Source: Clostridia bacterium
Lineage (GTDB): Bacteria; Bacillota; Clostridia; Oscillospirales; CAG-272
Assembly (NCBI GenBank): GCA_017621655.1
Contig: JAGASS010000004.1
Coordinates: forward strand, 1 to 35,485
Reading direction: 5' to 3'
DNA length: 35,485 nt
This document shows positions 31,458 through 35,485 of this stretch, one piece after another; within the stretch, counting starts at the first letter, position 1; every line of letters starts with the position of its first letter. The position numbers were made by a program, and so were the translations under genes. The notes beneath the pieces are model-generated. The model was not told the DNA's origin and did not search any database. It saw only the letters and a program-made list of their open reading frames with translations.

Positions 31458-31873
31458 CAGAATTTCAGTCCTAGATTATTCGTTGCAAAAAGATACGCGG
31501 TGTCGAAAAGAAGCGTGAATAATATTGCGATTATGATGTAAAGGATAGGTCTGCTTTTTTCAAATCGGCGCGCCTGCTCGTTTATGATCGCATTTTTTTC
31601 TTCATTTGTAAGCTCGTCCGAAAGATCGTCATGCGAGATCGGGCGGAACGTGCCGCGGTTGACTGCGATATATATCATAGCAAAAACGGCAAGTCCGATC
31701 CAATAAATATGCACTGCGGCGATAAACTCAAGCGCGATCATCACCTGATATGCGGCAAATATGAGCGCGGTCACTAAAAGCAGTATCAGGGCGCGCTTAA
31801 CGGGAAACTTCTTTTTCTTTTTTGCTTCGGTCACAGCGACCTGTTTTTTCTTTTTCTTCTTGTGTTTAGCCAA
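31457..31873 (-). CDS. small membrane protein with very basic N-terminus (138 aa)
   Basis: The N-terminus is extremely basic (MAKHKKKKKKQVAVTEAKKK). Two closely spaced hydrophobic helices (RALILLLVTALIFAAYQVMI and HIYWIGLAVFAMIYIAV) precede a polar loop that contains DDLSDELTNEEKNAIINE, and a last helix (RPILYIIIAILFTLLFDTAY). The protein is likely a small integral membrane protein with a Lys-rich cytoplasmic tail. No family is recognised. It overlaps the WalJ-like gene by one base and a REP pair lies beyond its start. Confidence 0.75.
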   Translation of the reverse strand: MAKHKKKKKKQVAVTEAKKKKKFPVKRALILLLVTALIFAAYQVMIALEFIAAVHIYWIGLAVFAMIYIAVNRGTFRPISHDDLSDELTNEEKNAIINEQARRFEKSRPILYIIIAILFTLLFDTAYLFATNNLGLKF

Positions 31874-31930
31874 GGGATACCTCTATTTTGGGGATTATTA
31901 TTTGACGGCTGAAATTATCGTCACATTGTT

Positions 31931-32069
31931 GTAGGGGGCGACGTCCTCGACGCCCCGTTGCAACATTTAATATTTTAAAAAACAAACAAATCTATCAATA
32001 AAGTTTTTAAATATCAGATTAAAAAATGCTTTGCCTATGATGCGGGGCGTCGAGGACGTCGCCCCCTAC
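31931..32069. repeat. family A REP inverted pair (about 139 bp)
   Basis: GTAGGGGGCG-type REPs at 31931-31956 and, inverted, at 32043-32069, with an AT-rich spacer. Third pair of the same size in the window. Confidence 0.9.
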
Positions 32070-32118
32070 AATAAAGTGGAACACATATTGTTTTGTGGGA
32101 AAGCTATTTTGCTTCTTA

Positions 32119-33225
32119 TCACGAAACGTCCTCGCCCTTCAGCGCGGCAATTCCGAGGCGGAGCGCCTTTGACGCGACGCGTCTTTCGTCGGGGGTGCCG
32201 TTTTCGAGCATCGGGAGAAGCGAACGGAAAAATTCACCTATTATGGTCGGGTCGTTCTTCAATTGCTCCGTGCCGTAAAGCGGGAGCGTGAGATCGCGTA
32301 TTTCAAGGAAAAATACGCCGTTTATCTCGCTTTCGAGGGCATTTACGTCGATATTCAGCGTAGTCGGAACGAAGCCGACAAGCTCGATGCGCAAAAACGT
32401 CGTTTCGCTGTACTCGGAAACGAGCGCTGAGATCTTGCGTCGAAGCTCGCTGCCGTCGGTGATGCCCGAAACGTCGAGGGTCGATTCCTCGTAATTGTAG
32501 GTAGAAATTATCTTGCTTTCAAAGGTCGGCTTGCCGCCGTCAAAGGTAACGATTATCGCGCCCTTTGCGCCCGTTTCGCCGAAATCGCGTCCGTTAAGGC
32601 AGCCGCAGTAGGCGTAAGGAACGTTGCCTGCCATCTTAACACCCTCGTTAAGATGGATATGACCGAAGCCGCAGTAGGAGAAGCCGCTGTTCTCAACATC
32701 GGTAAGGGAAACAGGGCAGTACGGTGAAAGCGGATCGCCGATCTCTGCGTGACCGCAGAGAATATTTATCTTGCTGTTATCCTCGGGGGTAACGCCGACG
32801 AACGGACATGCTTCAAGCGTGTTCGTGCCGACGAATGCGTAGCCGTAAACACGGAGATTCGTGCCCTCGATGTCGATATATGACAGCTCGTTTGACTTGA
32901 ATATATGGACGTTATCGGGGAATTTTCCCGAGTAAACGCCGCCGTCGCAAATCGGGTCGTGATTTCCGGGGGAAATAACGAACTTCACGTTCGGCACGCT
33001 CGACACCGCTTCGTTAAAAAATGCAACCGTTTCTGCGGAAACGAACGGCGTGTCGAAAACGTCGCCTGCCATAATTACAACGTCGATATTTTCGGTTTTC
33101 ACGGTATTTATAAGAGAAAGGAACGACTTTTTTAGCTCCCGTCTCATAAGCGCCGATTGCTCCGCCGCCTTTGAATGGAACGGCGATTCAAGATGTATGT
33201 CTGCGCAGTGAAGAACTTTTATCAT
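32119..33225 (-). CDS. metallophosphoesterase, DNA repair exonuclease YhaO/SbcD-like
   Basis: A 368-residue calcineurin-like phosphoesterase. Metal-binding motifs in order: HCADIHLESPF (D-x-H), VIMAGDVFDTP (GD-x-x-D), VISPGNHDP (GNHD), ILCGHAEIG and CGFGHIHLNEG (GHxH). This order with LHCADIHLESPFHSK is typical of YhaO, a distant SbcD/Mre11 relative that acts with the SMC-like ATPase YhaN. No YhaN is found downstream in this window; a REP pair and the basic membrane protein follow. The C-terminal 150 residues are a helical and beta domain as in YhaO. Function as a DNA nuclease is inferred from the family. Confidence 0.9.
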   Translation of the reverse strand: MIKVLHCADIHLESPFHSKAAEQSALMRRELKKSFLSLINTVKTENIDVVIMAGDVFDTPFVSAETVAFFNEAVSSVPNVKFVISPGNHDPICDGGVYSGKFPDNVHIFKSNELSYIDIEGTNLRVYGYAFVGTNTLEACPFVGVTPEDNSKINILCGHAEIGDPLSPYCPVSLTDVENSGFSYCGFGHIHLNEGVKMAGNVPYAYCGCLNGRDFGETGAKGAIIVTFDGGKPTFESKIISTYNYEESTLDVSGITDGSELRRKISALVSEYSETTFLRIELVGFVPTTLNIDVNALESEINGVFFLEIRDLTLPLYGTEQLKNDPTIIGEFFRSLLPMLENGTPDERRVASKALRLGIAALKGEDVS

Positions 33226-33355
33226 AGTATTTTCTCTTTCGGCTCTTATATTTATAGATAAATATAGTTATACACCATAATTATAATAGAAAATGAAAGA
33301 TTTTTCAACTGTTTTGAAAGATAATATAATAATTTACAATATTGGATTTTAACTA

Positions 33356-33384
33356 TTGCATTTTCTTCCGATAAATGCTATAAT
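33356..33384 (+). promoter_or_regulatory. sigma-A promoter of the leader and BspA-like gene
   Basis: TTGCAT (33356-33361), 17-bp spacer, TATAAT (33379-33384). The expected start, seven bases on, is G33391, the first base of the structured leader. Confidence 0.8.
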
Positions 33385-33390
33385 GTCTGT

Positions 33391-33618
33391 GCCAAACAAA
33401 TTTCATAAGTAAACTATAGGGATATTTTTCTCTTTTTTCAGAAAGAGTGAATTATACCTTTTTTCGTCGTACACAATCAACTGTATGAATTTGGTAAAAT
33501 CGCAAATTCCATCAGGTTGATATGTACGATGAATATCCGTATGTTTACTTGAAATTTGTTTGGCGACAATCGGAGTTTGCGTTTTTCGGTGCGTTGACTT
33601 CGGTTGGCGCACTTTTTT
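33391..33618 (+). ncRNA. structured leader RNA with intrinsic terminator (attenuator-like)
   Basis: The 33391-33565 segment folds on itself: GCCAAACAAATTTCA pairs with TGAAATTTGTTTGGC, AGTAAAC with GTTTACT, GGATATT with AATATCC, TCGTCGTACA with TGTACGATGA (one G-U), ATCAAC with GTTGAT, and GAATTTG with CAAATTC at the tip. A side hairpin (CTCTTT/AAAGAG) sits on the left arm. GTGCGTTGAC, TTCG, GTTGGCGCAC and six T (33589-33618) form an intrinsic terminator right before the ribosome binding site. It could be a cis-acting attenuator or an independent small RNA; no known riboswitch class is recognised. Confidence 0.65.
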
Positions 33619-33634
33619 GTTTTAGGAGGAAAAA

Positions 33635-35002
33635 ATGAAAAAACAAACGAAAACGCTATTGATTATTGCAACGGTCATAGTCCTTTGCATTGCTGTTCCT
33701 GTTGTTATTTTTCTGACCAAAGCCAACAAAGACGACAAGGGCGGCGAAGAAACTCAACAGATCACAACGCAACCGGATCACATTCACACGATCAGTGATT
33801 GGGTCATAATAAAGGAACCCACCTGCGTAGAAGAAGGAACTCGGGAAAGAAGTTGCGAATGCGGTTTGACGGAGACAGAAAAGATACATACCATCGATCA
33901 TACCGAAGAGATCGATAAGGCAATTGCAGCCACCTGTACCGAAACAGGTCTTACCGAAGGCAAACATTGCTCGGTATGTAATACCGTTCTCGTAAAACAG
34001 GAAACGGTATCTGCTAAAGGACATACTGAACAGGTTGATAAGGCAGTATCACCTACCTGCACCAAGGATGGTAAGACGCAAGGAAAGCACTGCTCGGTAT
34101 GTAATACTGTACTCGTAAAACAGGAGAGCGTAAAGGCAACGGGGCATACAGAAGTTAAAGATAACGCGGTTGCCGCTACATGCTCTCAAAAAGGTAAGAC
34201 CGAGGGAAGTCACTGTAAAACCTGTGGAACGGTGATAAAAGCTCAAAAGGATATTGATAAGTTGGCACACACCGAGGTCGTAGATAAAGGATATGATGCG
34301 ACCTGTACGAAGAACGGTTTGAGCGATGGAAAACACTGTTCGGTCTGCGGTACGGTTATCGCAAAGCAGGAGGTGATCTCCTCGCGCGGTCATTCTTACG
34401 GTAGCTGGAAAACTATTTCTACGGCGACATGCAGTACGTCGGGAAGCAGTCAGCGTACTTGCACGGCGTGCGGTGACGTTCAAACAAGCACGGATCCTGC
34501 GACGGGGTCACACAATTATGTTAACGGAAAGTGTAACGGCTGCGGCAAATATCTGCCGGGATCAGATCATTTGACCTATACATTAAAGAGTGATGGTACC
34601 TATGCTTGCAAAGGGTTTGATACGTATTACATTTCAAGACCCAGTCAGATTCCGACGACGATAGTGATTCCGGCGTATTATGAAGGAATACGCGTAACGT
34701 CTATTGGATACGGTGCGTTCAATTCACCAGCGGGAAGGAAAGTTAAAGAGTTCATTATTTCCGATGGAATTACCGATATCGGAGGACAGGCATTTTACGA
34801 CTGTTCGATGATTACATCGATCAGCATTCCCAACAGCGTTACTTCTATTGGTACAGCCGCATTTTACGGCACTGATTTGCAGGCGGTTTACATAAAGACG
34901 ACGGGCTGGAAGCAAAGCGGAACCGGTTCCACTTACGATTTCAGTGATCCCTATGCAGCTGCTAGCATATTCAGAAAAATGTCATTTGCCGCATATCGCT
35001 AA
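33635..35002 (+). CDS. secreted protein with Cys/His repeats and BspA-like leucine-rich end (455 aa)
   Basis: The N-terminus (TLLIIATVIVLCIAVPVVIF) is a signal or anchor segment. From about residue 50 to 300 come five to six repeats of roughly 45 residues with AATCTETGLTEGKHC, SVCNTVLVKQE and GHTEVVDKA units; each has C-x-n-HCxxC and a GH step, which fits zinc-ribbon-like repeats of Firmicute surface proteins. The C-terminal part (about 345-440) has BspA/LRR_5 leucine-rich repeats (IGYGAFNSPAGRKVKEFIIS, ITSISIPNSVTSIGTAAFYG). LRR_5 proteins are usually surface adhesins. The ribosome binding site TTTAGGAGGAAAAA follows directly after the attenuator terminator at 33589-33618. It is the only gene of its unit. 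Confidence 0.88.
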   Translation: MKKQTKTLLIIATVIVLCIAVPVVIFLTKANKDDKGGEETQQITTQPDHIHTISDWVIIKEPTCVEEGTRERSCECGLTETEKIHTIDHTEEIDKAIAATCTETGLTEGKHCSVCNTVLVKQETVSAKGHTEQVDKAVSPTCTKDGKTQGKHCSVCNTVLVKQESVKATGHTEVKDNAVAATCSQKGKTEGSHCKTCGTVIKAQKDIDKLAHTEVVDKGYDATCTKNGLSDGKHCSVCGTVIAKQEVISSRGHSYGSWKTISTATCSTSGSSQRTCTACGDVQTSTDPATGSHNYVNGKCNGCGKYLPGSDHLTYTLKSDGTYACKGFDTYYISRPSQIPTTIVIPAYYEGIRVTSIGYGAFNSPAGRKVKEFIISDGITDIGGQAFYDCSMITSISIPNSVTSIGTAAFYGTDLQAVYIKTTGWKQSGTGSTYDFSDPYAAASIFRKMSFAAYR

Positions 35003-35038
35003 TAAGCTCAACATAATATAACAAAAGTCGATCAATTA

Positions 35039-35081
35039 AAACCAACAAGGTAATGCTTTGCGTTACCTTATTGGTTTTTTT
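35039..35081 (+). terminator. intrinsic terminator of the BspA-like gene
   Basis: AAACCAACAAGGTAA pairs with TTACCTTATTGGTTT (one mismatch) around TGCTTTGCG and is followed by T residues. Confidence 0.85.
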
Positions 35082-35122
35082 AGGGGAAAGGCATTCAGGT
35101 GTGATGTAACACCGTTTTGTAA

Positions 35123-35193
35123 CGGCGGGAGCGCGGGGTTCCCCGAAACGAATGCAATGAGTTTTGGGGGTTCCGATCTTGCCCCCGCCCTAC
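35123..35193. repeat. family A REP with nested module, GGCGGG subtype
   Basis: Inverted REP starting CGGCGGGAGC and ending GCCCCCGCCCTAC, with the nested GGGGTTCCCC / TTTTGGGGGTTCC module between. The same REP subtype (without module) is at 10513 and in the window-start palindrome. Confidence 0.85.
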
Positions 35194-35215
35194 CAAAGAG
35201 ACGCGCCGCGTTGTC

Positions 35216-35310
35216 TTGGCTCCCCCGCAGATGCCTTTGGCATCTGCTTGGAGCATCCGCGAAGCGGTGAGAGGGGGGCAAACGTTTGCCCTCACCCAAA
35301 GGGGAGCCAA
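35216..35310. repeat. 95-bp MITE-like element with TTGGCTCCCC termini
   Basis: TTGGCTCCCC (35216-35225) and GGGGAGCCAA (35301-35310) are terminal inverted repeats. Inside are GCAGATGCC/GGCATCTGC, CCGC/GCGG and the palindrome GGGCAAACGTTTGCCC. It encodes no supported protein. Confidence 0.75.
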
Positions 35311-35312
35311 AC

Positions 35313-35341
35313 AAAAAACCGCCGAGGAATCGGCGGTTTTT
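35313..35341. terminator. bidirectional terminator near the window end
   Basis: AAAAAACCGCCGA, loop GGAA, TCGGCGGTTTTT. Confidence 0.85.
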
Positions 35342-35357
35342 ATCATTGTGCAACGAA

Positions 35358-35485
35358 AACCACCAGCGGTGCTGGTGGTTCCAAAAAGCTTTAGCTATGA
35401 GTAGAAAAAGAATCCTCCTTCGTTTATAATAGGAGTGGGTTTGCCAACCACGACCAAAAAACGAAGGAGGAATCAAGTAATGAGA
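35358..35485 (+). mobile_element. putative 5' end of an IS200/IS605-like element, cut by the window edge
   Basis: AACCACCAGC, loop GGT, GCTGGTGGTT (35358-35380) is a perfect hairpin like the left-end structures of IS200/IS605 elements. Further on, AATCCTCCTTCGTTT (35411-35425) is complementary to AAACGAAGGAGGAAT (35458-35472) at 14 of 15 positions. The second arm contains the Shine-Dalgarno AAGGAGG for a frame starting ATG AGA at 35480. The transposase itself lies beyond the edge, so the call rests on the two hairpins only. Confidence 0.5.

Noticed and set aside
33391..33565. 6S RNA or T-box leader
   Set aside because: The rod shape recalls 6S RNA and the terminator recalls T-box leaders, but no T-box motif, no symmetric central bubble and no aminoacyl gene were seen.

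Overview
The window looks like a chromosome segment of a strictly anaerobic, moderately low-GC Firmicute of the class Clostridia, most likely an uncultured gut lineage. The evidence is the gene order dnaA-dnaN-recF-remB-gyrB-gyrA, sigma-A type promoters and strong Shine-Dalgarno sites, an N-terminal-rubredoxin (reverse) rubrerythrin next to a PerR-like regulator, a biotin-dependent Na+-pumping decarboxylase operon, and surface proteins with Thr/Pro/Asp-rich linkers. Both window ends fall inside repeated or mobile sequence (a RAYT gene on the left, the start of an IS200/IS605-like element on the right), as expected if this is a whole contig that broke at repeats.

Layout. 1-1720: broken RAYT transposase end, a small HTH regulator, and divergent small lipoproteins. 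1724-12066: replication-initiation block on the minus strand (gyrA, gyrB, a DUF559 remnant, remB, recF, dnaN, dnaA), with a DnaA-box cluster plus DnaA-trio-like repeats between dnaN and dnaA (candidate oriC) and a second dense DnaA-box cluster between gyrB and gyrA. 12669-14219: rny. 14671-17066: PerR-like regulator, reverse rubrerythrin, PepSY proteins and a rubredoxin (oxidative-stress block). 17101-18133: SLOG protein divergent from an XRE plus RHH regulator pair. 18210-20245: two near-identical split RAYT genes flanking an SGNH hydrolase. 20280-25201: oxaloacetate decarboxylase/transcarboxylase operon. 25363-25644: an array of seven hairpins and tRNA-Arg(ACG). 26129-33225: tadA, an AP-endonuclease-like gene, two linker-rich surface proteins, rlmH, a WalJ-like MBL protein, a small membrane protein and a YhaO-like nuclease. 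33356-35081: a structured leader with an intrinsic terminator, then a secreted Cys/His-repeat BspA-like protein.

The striking feature is the density of short palindromic elements. Family A (REP-like, usually starting GTAGGG) occurs more than 20 times, singly, in about 140 bp inverted pairs and in mixed arrays. Its stems differ in sequence but remain complementary, and different subtypes of the same element sit in frame inside each of the three RAYT genes. Family B (CCTTCYCC hairpin, a second covarying hairpin, then GGATGAGG) brackets a DUF559 gene and supplies its ribosome binding site and stop codon. A 43-nt nested module splits both RAYT genes at the same site and also sits in intergenic REPs. 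The most unusual non-repeat candidates are the seven-hairpin TGAAAT-spaced array beside tRNA-Arg and the attenuator-like leader before the BspA-like gene.
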